This document shows positions 33,889-44,113 of a stretch of 64,000 bases of DNA, one piece after another; the first letter of the stretch is position 1; each line of letters opens with the position of its first letter. The translations under genes and the position numbers were made by a program. The stretch spans positions 124,001 through 188,000 of the forward strand of contig NZ_JAGGKE010000002.1 of NCBI RefSeq assembly GCF_017873555.1. Reading direction: 5' to 3'. A model generated the notes under the pieces. The model saw only the letters and a list, made by a program, of their open reading frames with translations. It was not told the DNA's origin and searched no databases. The DNA is from Halorubrum trapanicum (GTDB taxonomy: Archaea > Halobacteriota > Halobacteria > Halobacteriales > Haloferacaceae).

Positions 33889-34752
33889 TCAGATCGGCGT
33901 CACGCGGTCGCCGATGTCGACGTCCGGGGGGTCGGCCGCCGTCGACGCCACCGCGTCCATGAACGCGGTCCGGTAGCTGGCCGGGCCGGCCGGCGCCGCC
34001 TCGGCCGCGCGCTCTCCGGCCAGCCCGTACGCGGTCGTCGCGGCGAGGGCCGCCTCCGTCGCCGTCTCGACAGGTCCGTCCGGAGAGCCGGCCAGCGCGC
34101 CGATCGTCCCGAGCGTGCTCGCGAGCATACAGCCCGAGCCGACGAACGTACCCATGCGCTCGTGGCCGACCGCGACCTCGTACGCGCCGCCGTCCGGATC
34201 GGCGACGACGTCGACTTCCCCGGACGCGACGACGGCGGCGCCGGTCTCGGCCGCCAGCGCCTCCGCGGCGGCCGCGACGCCGGACTCCTCGCCGACGGAC
34301 TCGACGCCGCGCACCGTCGCCTCCTCGCCCGCGAGGCCCCGGATCTCTCCGGCGTTTCCTTTGATGACGTCGAACGCGACCGCGTCGAGGAGCCGCCCGA
34401 CCGACGCGACGCGGTGCGGCGTCGCGCCGTAGCCGACCGGGTCGAGGACGACCGGGACGCCGGCCTCGTTCGCCCGCTCGCCCGCGTCGACCATCGCGTC
34501 GACGTCCGGGCGGCTCGCCGTCCCGGTGTTTATCACGACGGCGTCGGCGCCGGCCGCCATGTCGCCCGCCTCGGCCGGCGCGTCGGCCATCACCGGAAGC
34601 CCGCCCCAGTGGAGGGTGACGTTCGCCGTCTCGCTGGTCGTCACGTCGTTCGTGAGGTGGTGAACGAGCGGCGACGCCTCCCCGACCGCGGACAGCGTCC
34701 GACCGAGGCGCTCGGCGTCGAACGCGTCGAGCGGGTCGCTCCCGTCAGACAT
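33889..34752 (-). CDS. thiM: Hydroxyethylthiazole kinase
   Basis: Phosphorylates 4-methyl-5-(2-hydroxyethyl)thiazole for thiamine salvage. The 287-residue ribokinase-like protein carries PLVHHLTNDVTTSETANVTL, the ADAPAEAGDMA region, VLDPVGYGATPHR, and the anion hole GSGCMLASTLG near residue 205. Extra alanine-rich stretches are haloarchaeal. It overlaps the upstream thiE by 8 bases (34745-34752), forming a two-gene thiazole/thiamine phosphate unit. Confidence 0.93.
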   Translation of the reverse strand: MSDGSDPLDAFDAERLGRTLSAVGEASPLVHHLTNDVTTSETANVTLHWGGLPVMADAPAEAGDMAAGADAVVINTGTASRPDVDAMVDAGERANEAGVPVVLDPVGYGATPHRVASVGRLLDAVAFDVIKGNAGEIRGLAGEEATVRGVESVGEESGVAAAAEALAAETGAAVVASGEVDVVADPDGGAYEVAVGHERMGTFVGSGCMLASTLGTIGALAGSPDGPVETATEAALAATTAYGLAGERAAEAAPAGPASYRTAFMDAVASTAADPPDVDIGDRVTPI

Positions 34753-35380
34753 CGGCGACCGCCTCCGCGAGTTCCACCGTCGCCGACTCCAGGTCCGCCG
34801 CGGCCGTGATCGCGGACAGCGCCGCCACGCCGGTCGCGCCCGCGTCGACGACGGGCGCGGCGTTGCTCGCGTCGATGCCGCCGATCCCGATCACCGGAAC
34901 CTCGACCGCGTCCGCGACCGCGGCGATCCGGTCGGTGCCGACCCCGTTCCGGTCGTCGGAGACGTCCTTCGAGTCGGTGCCGTAGACGGCGCCGACGCCG
35001 AGGTAGTCCGCGCCCGCGTCCTCGGCCGCTCGCGCCTGCTCGACCGTCGAGGCCGAGACGCCGACGACGGCGTCCTCGCCCAGTTGCTCGCGGGCGACCG
35101 AGGTCGGCAGGTCCGACTGCCCGAGGTGGACGCCGTCGGCGTCGACGGCGGCGGCCAGATCGATTCGGTCGTTGACGAGCAGCGGGACGCCCGCCGCCGC
35201 GGTCAGCTCGCGGAGCCGGTGCCCCGTCTCGTAGCGCTCGCGGGCGGTCCGCGCTTTGTCCCGGAGCTGGACGACGTCGACGCCGCCGTCGAGCGCGGCC
35301 GCGACGACTTCGGGGGTCGTTCGCCCCGCGGAACGGCTCGCCGCCGTCACGAGGTATGTCTGCCACTCGTTGATATTCAC
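34745..35380 (-). CDS. thiE: Thiamine-phosphate synthase
   Basis: Joins HMP pyrophosphate and thiazole phosphate to thiamine monophosphate. TIM-barrel protein of 211 residues: YLVTAASRSAGRTTPEVVAA, VVQLRDKARTARERYE, LVNDRIDLAAAVDADGVHLG, ADYLGVGAVYGTDSKD and VIGIGGIDASNAAPVV are all ThiE blocks. Start is the GTG at 35380. No TPP riboswitch was found upstream. The product feeds ThiL, encoded about 19 kb to the left. Confidence 0.93.
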   Translation of the reverse strand: MNINEWQTYLVTAASRSAGRTTPEVVAAALDGGVDVVQLRDKARTARERYETGHRLRELTAAAGVPLLVNDRIDLAAAVDADGVHLGQSDLPTSVAREQLGEDAVVGVSASTVEQARAAEDAGADYLGVGAVYGTDSKDVSDDRNGVGTDRIAAVADAVEVPVIGIGGIDASNAAPVVDAGATGVAALSAITAAADLESATVELAEAVADV

Positions 35381-35650
35381 GTGTGATATCGGGCGCTGGC
35401 GGCGTAAAAACGGTTGCGTTCCGGTCGTGAGGTACGGACCCGTCTCACGGACCGCGGCGTTCGTCGTCGCCTCGGTGCCGCCCGGCGTCGACGGTCGCTG
35501 CGCGGCGCCGGTGGCCCGGGAGTTCGTCCACCGGGCTGAACGGCTACGGGTTCCGGTCGAACCGGCGGCAGGCCGTCAGCCGGCAGTACCGGCCCGACGC
35601 GGGCGACGTGGAAGAAGGAGTCGGGCGAAGCGCGGGTCGGCCGCAGCGGC
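35381..35650. other. Intergenic spacer, no gene supported
   Basis: GC-rich spacer between thiE and the channel gene on the same strand. A TATA-like stretch (cgtttttacg reversed, about 35403-35412) could drive thiE. Reading frames across it have Arg/Pro/Ala-rich shadow composition. Confidence 0.4.
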
Positions 35651-36511
35651 CTACTCGTCGGCGGCGACGTCTTCGATCACTTCGACGCTCCCGGTGAGCT
35701 GCCGGTGGACGTACGGCATGTCGATGCCGGCGTCGTCGAACGCCTCCTTGACGGCGGTGACGTACTCGGAGCGCACCCGAACGAAGTCGCCGCGGTCGGG
35801 GTCGGCGATCCACCAGCGCGACTGAAGCCCGACGGCGGAGTCGCCGAGCTCGACGAGCCGGACCGAGACGCCCGGGTCGTCGAGGATCTCCTCGTGCGCC
35901 TCGGCCTTCTCGACGATGATGTCGGTCGCCTCCTCGATGTCGTCGTCGTAGCCGATCCCGAAGACGAACTTCTGGCGGAGCGTGTCGTAGGCGACGGGGT
36001 TCGTCACCGCGCTGTTCGCGAGGTCCCCGTTCGGCACCGTCACCAGTTCGTTGTCGAACGTCCGGACCCGCGAGACGCGCAGGTCGATCTCCTCGACGCG
36101 ACCGGAGTTGCCGTCCCACTCGATCCAGTCGCCGACCTCGAACGGCTTGTCCTTGAGGATGAAGACGCCGGCGACGAAGTTGCCGAGGAGGTCCTGCGCC
36201 GCGAAGCCGACCGCGAGCGCGATGGCACCGCCGAACACCGCGAACGCCGAGAGGAAGCTGCCGTAGCCGGCCACGGCGAAGCCGATCGCGATCGCCGCCA
36301 CCCAGACGACGGCGTTGAGGACGTTCGCGCCGAGGCTCAACACCGCCTCGTCGAACCCGCGCGACCTGACGACACGCCGAAGCCCGGGAATCAGGACGAG
36401 CTTGCCGAGCAACAACACGGCGACGAAGCCGGCGACGAACTGGAGCGCCGTCCTCGCGATCGCCGCCACGTTGACCGCGTTCGCGATCGCGTCGAGCTGT
36501 AAGGGGTGCAT
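35651..36511 (-). CDS. MscS-family mechanosensitive channel
   Basis: Membrane channel of 286 residues expected to open under membrane tension and release solutes. Three N-terminal helices lead to the pore helix region AVFGGAIALAVGFAAQDLLGNFVAG (near 110-135), followed by the MscS beta domain: PFEVGDWIEWDGNSGRVEEI, TFDNELVTVPNGDLANS. The cytoplasmic C-terminal domain ends YVHRQLTGSVEVIEDV. ATG at 36511 begins MHPLQLDAIANAV; the longer frame to 36553 is less likely because a TATA-like ctatataaag (plus strand 36531-36540) lies just upstream of 36511. Confidence 0.92.
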   Translation of the reverse strand: MHPLQLDAIANAVNVAAIARTALQFVAGFVAVLLLGKLVLIPGLRRVVRSRGFDEAVLSLGANVLNAVVWVAAIAIGFAVAGYGSFLSAFAVFGGAIALAVGFAAQDLLGNFVAGVFILKDKPFEVGDWIEWDGNSGRVEEIDLRVSRVRTFDNELVTVPNGDLANSAVTNPVAYDTLRQKFVFGIGYDDDIEEATDIIVEKAEAHEEILDDPGVSVRLVELGDSAVGLQSRWWIADPDRGDFVRVRSEYVTAVKEAFDDAGIDMPYVHRQLTGSVEVIEDVAADE

Positions 36512-36604
36512 CACGCCATCGTTCGGGAGACTATATAAAGAAGCTACTGGCACCGCGGTTGTTTACGTCCGGTTCGCCGGCGGAGCCGGCGGGTCGCCGG
36601 GATC

Positions 36605-36666
36605 CGTCAGTCGCTTCGAACCGCGAGCGAGGGGACCCGCGCGTCAGTCGCTTCGAACCGCGAGCG
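36605..36666. repeat. 37-bp-offset direct repeat at the cofG 3' end
   Basis: A 25-base sequence at 36605-36629 is repeated exactly at 36642-36666 (both contain GTCAGTCGCTTCGAACCGCG). The right copy includes the last codons and stop of cofG; the left copy lies outside the gene. A local tandem duplication explains it. Confidence 0.85.
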
Positions 36667-37822
36667 GCCCGTCGCCCCGGGCGACCGCGCGCAGCCGCCG
36701 GCCGTGGACGTCGTCCGCGGCGATCCGCTCTCGGACCGCAGCCGGAATCCACGCCTCGCGGTCGGCGGGGTCGGGGGAGGGCGCGGGACCGACGCCCGCC
36801 GGACGCAGGTCGTCCGGGAGGTATCGGGCGTACGTCGGGAGCCGCTCGCGGAGCGGCACGCCGCCGGCGTCCGCCACGGCTTCGAGACCGCGGAGATCCG
36901 GCCACTCGTACGCGGGGTTGATGTAGTCGTCCGTCACCGGCGAGACCCCGCCGAGGTCGTCGATCCCGCAGTCGACGAGCTCCGCCGCCGGCGAGAGGTT
37001 CGGCGGGACCTGAACGGACACCTCCGGCGGGAGCGCGGCGCGCGCCATCGCCACGACCCGGCGCATCGTGTCGCGGTCGGGCTTCGGGAAGTCGGAGCGC
37101 TCGTTGGGGACGACGTTCTGGACGATCACCTCCTGGACGTGACCGTGTCGCTCGTGGAGGTCCCGGATCGCGAGGAGGCTCTCGGCGCGGTCGCGCCAGC
37201 CCTCGCCGATGCCGACCAGGATACCGGTCGTGAACGGGACGCCCTGCCGGCCCGCAGCGCGGATCGTGTTGAGCCGCTGGCCGGGGGTCTTCCGGCGGCC
37301 GCCCGAGTGCGCGTCGACGTCGGCGGTCGTCTCCAGCATGACGCCCATCGACGCGTTCACCTCGCGGAGGTCGGCGAACTGGGCTTCGGTGAGATCGCCC
37401 GGGTTCGAGTGCGGGAGCAGCCCCTCCTCCAAGGCGATCTCGCAGGCCCGGTAGAGGTACTCGTGGACCGAGTCGAACCCCCACTCGGTGAGCGTCTCGT
37501 GGATCGCGGTGTACCGCTCGTCGGGGTCGTCGCCGAAGGTGAAAAGCGCCTCCGTACAGCCCGCGTCGGCGCCCACGCGGCACTGCTCGCGCACCTCCTC
37601 GGGCGACAGGAGCGACGCCTCGCCGGGGACGTCGTAGTAGGTACAGTACGTACAGGTGTAGCGGCACGCCGTGGTGAGCGGGATGAAGACGTTTCGCGCG
37701 AAGGTGAGCCGGTCGGCGGCGTCGACGTCGGCCGGGCGGACCGAGAGCAGTCGCTCGACCGCCCGCTCGTCGACCGTCACGTCGACGTCGTACTCGTCGG
37801 CTCCGGCGAACACGGCCGTCAC
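36644..37822 (-). CDS. cofG: FO synthase subunit CofG
   Basis: Radical SAM enzyme that, with CofH, makes the 8-hydroxy-5-deazaflavin (FO) chromophore of coenzyme F420. The 392-residue protein has the cluster-binding cysteines Cys53, Cys57 and Cys60 in ACRYTCTYCTYY, then FTFGDDPDERY, the LPHSNPGDL loop and GILVGIGEGWRDR. Length fits archaeal stand-alone CofG. The tail after residue 335 is haloarchaea-like, Asp/Pro/Arg-rich. ATG at 37822. CofC for the same cofactor lies 1 kb upstream; CofH is not in the window. Confidence 0.94.
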   Translation of the reverse strand: MTAVFAGADEYDVDVTVDERAVERLLSVRPADVDAADRLTFARNVFIPLTTACRYTCTYCTYYDVPGEASLLSPEEVREQCRVGADAGCTEALFTFGDDPDERYTAIHETLTEWGFDSVHEYLYRACEIALEEGLLPHSNPGDLTEAQFADLREVNASMGVMLETTADVDAHSGGRRKTPGQRLNTIRAAGRQGVPFTTGILVGIGEGWRDRAESLLAIRDLHERHGHVQEVIVQNVVPNERSDFPKPDRDTMRRVVAMARAALPPEVSVQVPPNLSPAAELVDCGIDDLGGVSPVTDDYINPAYEWPDLRGLEAVADAGGVPLRERLPTYARYLPDDLRPAGVGPAPSPDPADREAWIPAAVRERIAADDVHGRRLRAVARGDGPLAVRSD

Positions 37823-37991
37823 TCGCGGTCGGCGTTCAAAAAGGATCGCGGTTGCGGATCCCTCGACGACACCGGATCCGGTTACGTCCCGGGCAGAGGG
37901 TGAGACCGATCGCTCTCGTTTCGCCGGCCCGCTCTCGTTTCGCCGGAGCCGATCGGACGGCCTCGCGCGATCGAGAGCCGTCCGTCGGCTT

Positions 37992-38720
37992 TCAGTACGA
38001 CAGGCCCATCTCGAACCGGTCGTTCCGCAGCCAGACGCTCGCGGCGCCGATGGGGACGACGTAGATCAGCAGGATGAGCGTGTCCCCGTACGGAAGCGCT
38101 GACGTCGACTCCACGTCGAGCAGGAGGATCGCCGTGAACCCGTACACGACGGTGATCGGTGCGATCACGTACAACGCGACAACGAGCAGTCGGCCGACGG
38201 GACGGAGGGCGACTTCGAGTGCGTCCGCCGGCGACCGGTCTCGGTACGACCCGTCGCGGAGGAACTGACGCCAGACCTGCGCCGCCTGCGACCCGCAGAC
38301 GGCGACTACTGTCAGGGCGACCGGGAGCGAGGACAGCGAGGAGAGGCTCAAGTCGAACATCGACACCGCGATCCAAGCGAAAAAACAGAAGAAGCCGGCA
38401 CCGTTGAACAGCTGCCTGACGACCAGTCGGACGTTTCGCCTGTACAGCGGCGGGAGAAGGGGCAACCCGATCGGATTCGGCGCTTCCCGCCACTTGTCGG
38501 CCTCCCCGTCGTCGATCGGCCGTGCCGCGAACAGCGCCGCGGTCGCGAACAGAAGAATGGTGACCCCGATATCGATCAGGTAGACGAGTATCAGCTCGTC
38601 GATGCTCCACCGGAAGAAGACGATACCGACGACGAGACAGAGATGCGTAACGAGCACCGAGAGATCGTCTCGGGCGACGCCGAGCGTGTCCGCGACCGCG
38701 TCTTCTGCCCGTCTCGACAT
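37992..38720 (-). CDS. Multi-pass membrane protein (DUF6498-like)
   Basis: A 242-residue protein with about six membrane helices (at about 25-42, 45-65, 107-125, 135-155, 180-200, 215-235). FFRWSIDELILVYLIDIGVT is a motif I associate with the DUF6498 family, though the match is from memory. Function unknown. It sits between cofG and cofC on the same strand but with gaps of about 170 and 80 bases, so a role in F420 biology is not implied. Confidence 0.7.
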   Translation of the reverse strand: MSRRAEDAVADTLGVARDDLSVLVTHLCLVVGIVFFRWSIDELILVYLIDIGVTILLFATAALFAARPIDDGEADKWREAPNPIGLPLLPPLYRRNVRLVVRQLFNGAGFFCFFAWIAVSMFDLSLSSLSSLPVALTVVAVCGSQAAQVWRQFLRDGSYRDRSPADALEVALRPVGRLLVVALYVIAPITVVYGFTAILLLDVESTSALPYGDTLILLIYVVPIGAASVWLRNDRFEMGLSY

Positions 38721-38797
38721 GCGTTCTGGCGACTAGTAAGACTTTCAGTCACTTGCCAATATCGGCGCGGAACGGCGGTCGACGAGCGGACTGTCGA

Positions 38798-39472
38798 TCA
38801 CTTCCGGACGGCCGCTACCCGGCCCTCGGACGCGTCGAGCGCGAAGCCGGCCTCGCGGAGCCACGTCGCCGCCCGGCCCTCGCCGTGGATCAGCACCTCC
38901 GCGAGGTCGGCCGGCTCGTCGACGTCGGTCCCGAGTCGCCGGGAGTCGACCGCGACGAATTCCGCCCCGATCTCGGCCGCGATCTCGCGGTGATCGAGGT
39001 ACGACGCGCCGTGGTAGTCCACCCGGAACTCCGGGTGGGAGGCGACGAACGCGTTCGTGCCGCCGCCGCGGCCCGGCGCCATCGCGACGTCGGCGTCGCG
39101 CCCGGCCGCGAAGAGTCGGTCGAGCGCCGCGGGCGTCGCAAGCGCGAGGTCCGCCATCACCACCGCGACCGGCTCCTGGGATCCGTCGGTCCCGGCGTCG
39201 CCCTCGCCGGCGTCATCTTCGGGGTCGACCCCGATCCGCGCGTCGAGCGCCGCATTCACGGCGTCCGTCAACGGGCGGTCGTCGACGGTCACCGGGGGGT
39301 CGACGTTGACCGCGTCGGTGGCGAGGACCCGCGGCTCGCCGCCGGCTGCGGCGACGGCGTCGAGCACGTCGTCGAGCATCGCCCGCGCGAACTCGCCTCG
39401 CTCGTCGGGCGAGAGGACGCCGGAGAGTCGTGACTTCGGACGGTCGGTCGAAAAGGGAACGATGACCTCCAT
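38798..39472 (-). CDS. cofC: 2-phospho-L-lactate guanylyltransferase CofC
   Basis: Activates 2-phospholactate (or a related phospho acid) with GTP for F420 side-chain assembly. The 224-residue nucleotidyltransferase starts [29 protein letters not shown], with [18 protein letters not shown] (the metal-binding DLAL) and [18 protein letters not shown], diagnostic of CofC. Start is the ATG at 39472; the longer frame upstream overlaps cetZ in another frame and is rejected. Follows cetZ by 19 bases on the same strand, so probably co-transcribed. Confidence 0.93.
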   Translation of the reverse strand: MEVIVPFSTDRPKSRLSGVLSPDERGEFARAMLDDVLDAVAAAGGEPRVLATDAVNVDPPVTVDDRPLTDAVNAALDARIGVDPEDDAGEGDAGTDGSQEPVAVVMADLALATPAALDRLFAAGRDADVAMAPGRGGGTNAFVASHPEFRVDYHGASYLDHREIAAEIGAEFVAVDSRRLGTDVDEPADLAEVLIHGEGRAATWLREAGFALDASEGRVAAVRK

Positions 39473-39491
39473 CGCGGGCGACGGCGGCCCC

Positions 39492-40670
39492 TTAGAACAG
39501 GGATTCCAGCTCGTCGCTGTCGTCGCTGACGAGCTCGTCGAGGTTCTCGTCGCTCTCCTCGCGGATCTCGTCGAGGTTGTCCTGCGCCTCGATGGCGACC
39601 TGCTGAAGCTCCTTGATCCGCGGGACGTTCGTGACGCCCGCGAGCAGGATGACCGTCGCGACGAAGCCGGCACCGCGGTACGGGTAGTCGCCGCCGCGGA
39701 CCTCCATCGAGCCGGTCTGCTCTTCGAGCCACTTGCGGCCGCGCTCGATGCCCTTCCGGTTGAGGTACTCCGGCGGGCCCGCGAGCACGAGCAGCGCGCG
39801 CTCCGCGCCCTCGATCTCGCAGGGGAGCGTGAGCCGGCCGAGCGCCGCCTTGCGGACGAGGCTGGTGATCCGGTTGGTGGTGTGCGCGCTGTCGAGCTCC
39901 TCGTCGTCGCCGTCGTCGCGCAGCCGCGAGAGCAGGCCGCCCGAGGAGCGCTCCTCGACCTCCTCCTCCGCGTAGCCGACCGTGGAGACGCCGCCGCCGG
40001 AGAGCGTGTTGATGATCTCCGAGGAGTCGACGACGCTCTCGGCGACCTCCTGACCCTGCTGGATCTCGCCCGCGCCGAAGAGGATGCCGAAGCGGCGGAC
40101 GATCTCCTCGTTGATCTCCTCGTAGCCGCCCTGGACGGACTCGCCCGTCTTCCGCCAGGCGTCGTTGTCGAACACCATCAGGTTGTCAACCTCGCGGACG
40201 AACGTCTGGAACGAGCGGGCCGCGTTGAGGGTGTAGATACCCCCCTCGTCGCTGCCCGGCAGGATCCCCAGCCCGTAGACGGGCTCGGTGTAGATCCGCT
40301 TGAGGTGTTTCGCGAGCACCGGCGCGCCGCCGGAGCCGGTCCCACCGCCGAGACCGGCGACGACGAGGAAGGCGTCGACCTCGTGGACCGGGATCGAGTC
40401 GATCGCGCCCTGGACCTCGTCGATGTCCTCCTCGGCGATCTCAGCGCCCAGTTCGTTGTCCGCGCCGACACCGTGGCCCTTCACGCGCGACTGGCCGATG
40501 AGGACGCGCTGGTCCTCGGCGATGTGTTCGAGTCCCATCAGGTCCGCCTTCGCCGTGTTGACGGCCGCCGCGGCCCGAACGATCTCGGAGCCGGTCCGCT
40601 TGTCGTACTCCAAGAACTTGTCGACGACTTTACCTCCCGCCTGTCCGAATCCGATCATTGCGAGTTTCAT
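39492..40670 (-). CDS. cetZ1: Tubulin-like cell-shape protein CetZ
   Basis: Archaeal tubulin/FtsZ superfamily GTPase that shapes haloarchaeal cells, acting as a membrane-associated cytoskeleton. The 392-residue protein begins [19 protein letters not shown]; the GTP tubulin signature [10 protein letters not shown] starts near residue 108, [10 protein letters not shown] near 38, and the T7-like [10 protein letters not shown] near 165. The C-terminus ends with the acidic [14 protein letters not shown], a conserved CetZ1 tail by memory. ATG at 40670 with a strong TATA-like region (tatataagc on plus, 40713-40721) upstream. Linked to cofC downstream. Confidence 0.94.
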   Translation of the reverse strand: MKLAMIGFGQAGGKVVDKFLEYDKRTGSEIVRAAAAVNTAKADLMGLEHIAEDQRVLIGQSRVKGHGVGADNELGAEIAEEDIDEVQGAIDSIPVHEVDAFLVVAGLGGGTGSGGAPVLAKHLKRIYTEPVYGLGILPGSDEGGIYTLNAARSFQTFVREVDNLMVFDNDAWRKTGESVQGGYEEINEEIVRRFGILFGAGEIQQGQEVAESVVDSSEIINTLSGGGVSTVGYAEEEVEERSSGGLLSRLRDDGDDEELDSAHTTNRITSLVRKAALGRLTLPCEIEGAERALLVLAGPPEYLNRKGIERGRKWLEEQTGSMEVRGGDYPYRGAGFVATVILLAGVTNVPRIKELQQVAIEAQDNLDEIREESDENLDELVSDDSDELESLF

Positions 40671-40784
40671 CGTGTGCTCCCTCCGCGTTTGAAATGAACA
40701 GAACGTGATCTCGTATATAAGCCTTCGGTTGCCGTTACCAGCGTTGAGATTAGGGCAGTTGACACGTTCGGTCCCCCGGTCATC

Positions 40785-41681
40785 TCATCGGATCCCGAGG
40801 TGCTCGCCGAGCGTGGTCAGTTCCGCCGGGTCGACGCCGAACGCGCCGACGTCGTTGTCGGCGGTCGTGTTGTCGAACTTCAGCGAACGATACTGGTCCG
40901 CACCCATCGGGAACCCGGGGACGGCGCCGAGAACGGAGAGTCCGATCTTCGCGAGCGGCATGGGCAGCGGGACGATGGTGACGCCCTTCTTCTCGGCCTC
41001 GTAGACGAGGTCCGTCACCTGTCGGAGCGTGAGCACCTCCGGGCCGCCGACCTCGTACGTCTCGCCGGCGTGCTCGTCGTCGGTCACCGCGGCGGCGATC
41101 ATCGGCACCAGATCCTCAACGTGGATCGGCTGGAACCGCGTCTTCCCGCCGCCGGGAAGCGGGTACAGCGGGAGGCCCGGCGCGAACATCTCCTTGAGCC
41201 GCTTGGTGAACGAGACGAACTCGCCGCCCTCGCCGAAGACGACCGACGGGCGGAGGATCGTCCAGTCGAGGCCGCTCTCGCGGACGATTTCCTCCGCCTC
41301 GCCCTTCGCGCGGATGTAGGCGGTGTCGCCGTTCGGGTCCGCGCCGAGCGCGCTCAACTGGACGAAGCCGTCGACGCCGCCGTCCTCGGCCGCGCGGACG
41401 AGGTTCTCGGTCCCGCCGCGGTGGATCCGGTCGTGCATGCGGTTGCCGCCGTCCGGTTCGAACAGCGGCGAGAGGGCGACCAGGTTCACGACCGCGTCGT
41501 GGCCGTCGACGGCCGACTCGATGGAGTCGTAGTCGGTCACGTCGCCGGTGACGCCCGTCACGTCCTCCGGCGTCTCCTCGGGCGAGCGGGAGAGCGCGGT
41601 CACCGCGTGGCCGTCGTCGGCGAGCGCGCGACAGAGGTACGACCCGATGAAGCCGGTTCCGCCGGCTACCAACACTTTCAT
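40785..41681 (-). CDS. NAD(P)-binding epimerase-like protein (NDUFA9-like)
   Basis: Atypical SDR of 298 residues: GGTGFIGSYLCRALADDGH at residues 7-25 is the Rossmann motif, followed by VTGDVTDYDSIESAV, LVALSPLFEPDGGNRMHD and LRPSVVFGEGGEFVSF. This group includes plant and mitochondrial complex I-associated proteins that lost the catalytic Tyr-Lys and act in assembly or lipid metabolism; here YIRAK keeps the Tyr-Lys spacing, so activity is possible. ATG at 41681. Confidence 0.87.
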   Translation of the reverse strand: MKVLVAGGTGFIGSYLCRALADDGHAVTALSRSPEETPEDVTGVTGDVTDYDSIESAVDGHDAVVNLVALSPLFEPDGGNRMHDRIHRGGTENLVRAAEDGGVDGFVQLSALGADPNGDTAYIRAKGEAEEIVRESGLDWTILRPSVVFGEGGEFVSFTKRLKEMFAPGLPLYPLPGGGKTRFQPIHVEDLVPMIAAAVTDDEHAGETYEVGGPEVLTLRQVTDLVYEAEKKGVTIVPLPMPLAKIGLSVLGAVPGFPMGADQYRSLKFDNTTADNDVGAFGVDPAELTTLGEHLGIR

Positions 41682-41777
41682 GCGATCAACGTGGCGTGGA
41701 AGCCCCGTAAACCTACCGCGCTGTCAGACGCTCGTCGAAAACGGGAGAAACGGTCGGCTGCGACCCGCGGGAGCGTC

Positions 41778-42641
41778 TCACTCCTCGTCTTGGGTGGGAA
41801 CCGTTAGCACCGGAACGGGCACGGTCCGGAGGGTGCGCTCGGCGACGCTCCCGAGCAGGTACCGCCCCACCCCCGTCCGGCCGTGCGTCCCCATCGCCAC
41901 GAGGTCGACGCCGGGATCGTCGACGTACGCCCGGATCCCGCGCGCGGCCGATGAGGCGACCTCGACGGCGCCCACCGCCTCCAGCCCGGCGGCCTCGACG
42001 CGGTCGACGCCCTCGGCGACCGCGTCGTCGGCGTACTCGGTGAGGGCGTCCTCCTCGACGTAGTCGCCGATGCCGAGTCCACCCGTGCTGACGACCGAGA
42101 GGACGTGGACCGTCGCGCCCGCGCGCTCCGCGATCGGAATGGCTCGGTCGAGCGCGGCGGTCGCCGCCGGGCTCCCGTCGGTCGGGACCAGTACGTCCTC
42201 GTACGGGTACGCGGTCTCCTCGTCGCCCGGGCGAAGCGCCAACACCGGAACGGGCGACTGCCTGACGACGCGCTCGGTGGTGCTGCCGACGACGTGTTCG
42301 ACGCCCTGCCGCCCCCGCGTCGACATCGCGACGAGGTCCGCGTCGACCTCGTCGGCGTACGCTGCGATCGTCTCCGGAACGCCGCCCTGCCGGACCGCCG
42401 TCTCCGCGTCGACGCCGCGCTCCGCGGCGCGGGCCGCCGCGTCCTCGACGATCGATTCGCCCTCGCGTTCGAGCACGTCCACCACGTCGCCGCCGATCCG
42501 GGTCACGCTGTCGCGGGTCGTGTCCGCGACGTGGAGGAGGTGGACCGTGGCTCCGTGGTCGGCGGCGACCGACAGGATGTGCTCGAAGGCCGCCGCGGCC
42601 GCGTCGCTGCCGTCGGTGGGGACGCAGATTCGGTCGAACAT
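41778..42641 (-). CDS. Universal stress protein, two UspA domains
   Basis: Tandem UspA protein of 287 residues. Domain 1 (1-140) begins [23 protein letters not shown] and ends [21 protein letters not shown]; domain 2 (145-285) begins [22 protein letters not shown] and ends [21 protein letters not shown]. Both halves keep the G-2x-G-9x-G-S/T ATP-binding pattern ([14 protein letters not shown] and [14 protein letters not shown]), unlike the single-domain paralog at 28.3 kb. Role in stress inferred from family. Confidence 0.94.
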   Translation of the reverse strand: MFDRICVPTDGSDAAAAAFEHILSVAADHGATVHLLHVADTTRDSVTRIGGDVVDVLEREGESIVEDAAARAAERGVDAETAVRQGGVPETIAAYADEVDADLVAMSTRGRQGVEHVVGSTTERVVRQSPVPVLALRPGDEETAYPYEDVLVPTDGSPAATAALDRAIPIAERAGATVHVLSVVSTGGLGIGDYVEEDALTEYADDAVAEGVDRVEAAGLEAVGAVEVASSAARGIRAYVDDPGVDLVAMGTHGRTGVGRYLLGSVAERTLRTVPVPVLTVPTQDEE

Positions 42642-42715
42642 ACCTGCTCGGTCACGGCCGCAGGTGAAAAACGCTCGCGTCGGTACCGCCCGCTGCGCGT
42701 CGCCGCGACGCTCGG

Positions 42716-44113
42716 TTACGTCGCGCCGTCGCCCGACTCGGCTTCGTCGCCCGACTCGGTGCCGTCAGTCGATCCGTCTCCGCCGTCTCCCGAATCCGGC
42801 TCTCGCTCGCGGCGCGTGACGCGCACCGTCGAGATGCGCGCACCGTCGACCGCGGTGACCTCGAAGGCGAACGCGTCGGTCTCGGCGACGTCGCCGACCT
42901 CTGGAGAGCGCCCGAGACGGTCGAGGACGAACCCACCGAGGGTCTCGTAGCCGTCGCCGCTGAGGTCGGTCCCGAGCGCGTCGTTGACGGCGGTGAGCGG
43001 GACGGAGCCGTCGGCCTCGTGGGTGCGCTCGCCGGTCCGGCGGATGGTGTGGCGGCGCTCGGCGGCGTCGAACTCGTCGCGGAGGTCGCCGACGAGCGCC
43101 TCGGCGACGTCCTCGACGGTCGCGATCCCCTCGAACGCGCCCCACTCGTCGATGACCGCGGCCATCTGTCGGCGCTCGTCGCGGAACTGGACGAGGAGGT
43201 CGCTCGCGCTCGTCGTCTCCGGGACGACGAGTATCTCCCGCGCGAGGTCGGCCGCGGTGGCGTCGGCGTCGCCCTCCTCGGTCGCGCGCAGCACGTCTTT
43301 CACGTCCACGAAGCCGACGACGCGGTCGGCGTCGTCGCCGTCGACGACCGGGTACCGCGTGTGGCCGGCGTCGAGGACCGTCCCGCGGATCGTCGTCAGC
43401 GACGCGTCCGCGGGCAGCGAGACGACGTCGGGGCGCGGGACCATCAGCTCGCGGGCCGCGGTGTCGTCCAGCTCGAAGACCCCCTCGATCATCGCGACCT
43501 CGGACTCGTCGACGTGGCCGGCCTCGCCGGCCCGCGCCAGCACGCGCCGGATCTCGCGCTCCTCGAGCGTCTCGTCGCTCTCCGAGGCGGGCGGGATCCC
43601 GATCAGGCTCGTGAAGGCGTTCGCGGTGCCGTTGAACACCGTGATGCCGGGCGCAAAGAGGAGGTACGAGAGCTTCATCGGCGGCGCGAGGAGGAGCGAG
43701 ACCCGCTCCGCCTGCGCGATGGCGATCGTCTTCGGCGCCAGTTCGCCGAAGACGACGTGGAGGAACGTGATGAAGGAGAACCCGATCGCGAACGCGACCA
43801 GGTGTACCAGCCCCTGCGGCAGGAGCGGGCCGAGGACCGGTTCGATGAGCGCCGCGACCGCCGGCTCGCCGATCCACCCGAGTCCGAGCGACGCGAGCGT
43901 GATCCCGAGCTGGGTCGCCGCGAGGTAGTCGTCGAGGTTGGTCATCACCTCCTGGAGCGTCTCCGCGCCCGCCGTCCCCTCCTCGACCAGCTGGTCGACC
44001 GAGGTGGCTCGGATCCGGACGAACGCGAACTCCGAGGCGACGAAGAAGCCGTTCAGGACGACCAACACCAGCGCGGCCGCCACGCGCGAGAGCGAGACGG
44101 CGATCTCTACCAT
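42716..44113 (-). CDS. CNNM/CorC-type membrane protein with CBS domains
   Basis: Hemolysin-C-like transporter family protein of 465 residues, possibly for magnesium or cobalt export. The N-terminal DUF21 domain (residues 1-190) has four helices with [20 protein letters not shown] and [13 protein letters not shown]; two CBS domains follow (about 205-330), then a CorC_HlyC domain (about 345-435) ending in an Asp/Gly/Glu-rich tail. ATG at 44113. Metal specificity cannot be read from sequence. Confidence 0.92.
   Translation of the reverse strand: MVEIAVSLSRVAAALVLVVLNGFFVASEFAFVRIRATSVDQLVEEGTAGAETLQEVMTNLDDYLAATQLGITLASLGLGWIGEPAVAALIEPVLGPLLPQGLVHLVAFAIGFSFITFLHVVFGELAPKTIAIAQAERVSLLLAPPMKLSYLLFAPGITVFNGTANAFTSLIGIPPASESDETLEEREIRRVLARAGEAGHVDESEVAMIEGVFELDDTAARELMVPRPDVVSLPADASLTTIRGTVLDAGHTRYPVVDGDDADRVVGFVDVKDVLRATEEGDADATAADLAREILVVPETTSASDLLVQFRDERRQMAAVIDEWGAFEGIATVEDVAEALVGDLRDEFDAAERRHTIRRTGERTHEADGSVPLTAVNDALGTDLSGDGYETLGGFVLDRLGRSPEVGDVAETDAFAFEVTAVDGARISTVRVTRREREPDSGDGGDGSTDGTESGDEAESGDGAT

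Noticed and set aside
35381-35650. TPP riboswitch upstream of thiE-thiM
   Set aside because: The conserved CUGAGA-type core and paired helices of a THI element were not found.
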